A stretch of DNA of 64,000 bases, taken from contig NW_024465777.1 in NCBI RefSeq assembly GCF_017591425.1, forward strand, positions 496,001 through 560,000. Reading direction: 5' to 3'. Below the pieces are notes generated by a model. It searched no databases, was not told where the DNA came from, and saw only the letters and a program-made list of their open reading frames with translations. Source of the stretch: Ochotona curzoniae. Lineage: Eukaryota > Chordata > Mammalia > Lagomorpha > Ochotonidae. Positions 63,401 through 64,000 of this stretch are shown here, piece by piece. Position 1 is the stretch's first letter. Every line of letters begins with the position of its first letter. The translations under genes and the position numbers were made by a program.

Positions 63401-64000
63401 ATCTTCCTGATTTTGGCAGAGGAGGTGTAAAGCAGCATTCAGCTGCCACACCCCTGCGTCTGCTCCCTGCGATGGCCCTGCCTCTTGGCTTTTCTGCTTG
63501 GCACTGCTGGCGCTGCTGATGAACCATCTCTGCAGAGCATGCAGCCAAGCACCTGCTGCAGTACCAAATGTCACCAGTAGATGGCATGTTTCTTCAAGAA
63601 ACCTCCCGGGGTTCAGGGAGGGTCAGAAACCTCAGAGGGACTAATTGTGCACACATCCTGACTACCATTGAACTGGTACATTGGTCTAGTTGATACGAAT
63701 GGCTGTTTAGGAAAAAGAGATATGTGAGTGACGTCCATTTGCCACAACTAATTAGAACTTTGTCCCTGAGGATTTCCACCTGATAGGTGAGGAATGCAAA
63801 GAGGCAAAGATGGGCCTTGAGAAGGCGTGAAAGTGAAATCCTGAGAGGTTACAATGTCTCATTAACACTTCCAACAGTAGTATGTTTTAAGTCTGACTCT
63901 TGTAGGCACAAATTGGCTAGGATATTAGTGTTTTGTAAACCTCTGATTGTTGTTGTTTGGGGCGCAGGGCTGGCCCCACCAGGAGTTTCCTGGCCACAGG
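63401..64000. other. Right edge, no recognisable gene
   Basis: A GC-richer patch at about 63,415-63,580 and single-copy sequence to the window edge. Neither shows a supportable gene. Confidence 0.4.

Noticed and set aside
63594..63779. Possible BTNL2 leader exon on the minus strand
   Set aside because: The position is right and a Met-initiated hydrophobic stretch (TYLFFL) occurs. Similarity to a BTNL2 leader is too weak to call, and the donor is not convincing.
1..64000. CRISPR arrays, bacterial genes, rRNA or tRNA genes
   Set aside because: None visible. The only tRNA-related sequences are the heads of SINEs, and the repeats lack the regular short spacer pattern of CRISPR.

Overview
This is mammalian nuclear DNA, almost certainly from a lagomorph and probably a pika (Ochotona). 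The evidence is more than a dozen tRNA-derived C-type SINEs with the lagomorph consensus, young and old L1 sequence, and solo endogenous-retrovirus LTRs. The genes are exon/intron split with phase-1 immunoglobulin exons. No bacterial-type operons, CRISPR arrays, rRNA or tRNA genes are visible. Most of the window is nested retroelements.

Two butyrophilin-family loci are present, arranged tail to tail. On the + strand (25.3-44.9 kb) is a complete BTN/BTNL layout: signal peptide, IgV, IgC, transmembrane exon, short heptad exons and B30.2 (PRY-SPRY). The extracellular and membrane exons are open with correct splice phases. The cytoplasmic B30.2 part is destroyed by a frameshift, stops and a 2.45-kb retroposon, and a sense-strand LTR sits on the exon just before it. 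On the - strand (61.7-46.9 kb) are four degraded Ig exons in the order V1-C1-V2-C2. Their motifs identify a BTNL2 pseudogene, split by later insertions. BTNL2 lies at the MHC class II/III boundary in other mammals, so this window is probably the equivalent butyrophilin-like cluster. At 5.9-7.8 kb are exons of a decayed pancreatic elastase-type serine protease gene, which is unexpected next to BTNL genes.

Layout: 0.3-1.0 kb solo LTR; 2-4 kb old SINEs; 5.9-7.8 kb elastase pseudogene; 9.1-10.3 and 13.6-14.8 kb solo LTRs; 17.7-20.8 kb back-to-back L1-derived elements; 21.2-24.3 kb GC-rich tandem-repeat retroposon; 25.3-44.9 kb BTNL gene, with a 10.6-kb intron holding an L1 with a 5' inversion that was itself hit by an LTR and a SINE; 45-51 kb C2 and V2 of BTNL2 with a complete ORF1-only L1 derivative between them; 51.5-60.4 kb further L1-derived copies; 60.4-61.7 kb C1 and V1; 62.5-63.4 kb SINEs.

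The best candidate for something undescribed is the L1-derived family. One copy (48,028-50,971) has a full 5' UTR with the GGCGGAAT-type start, an open 326-codon ORF1, only the first few dozen codons of ORF2 and its own 3' tail. A 15-bp target-site duplication brackets it, showing it inserted as one unit. At least three other copies share the same ORF2/3'-tail junction. It resembles a half-L1 (HAL1) lineage that moves without an endonuclease or reverse transcriptase of its own.
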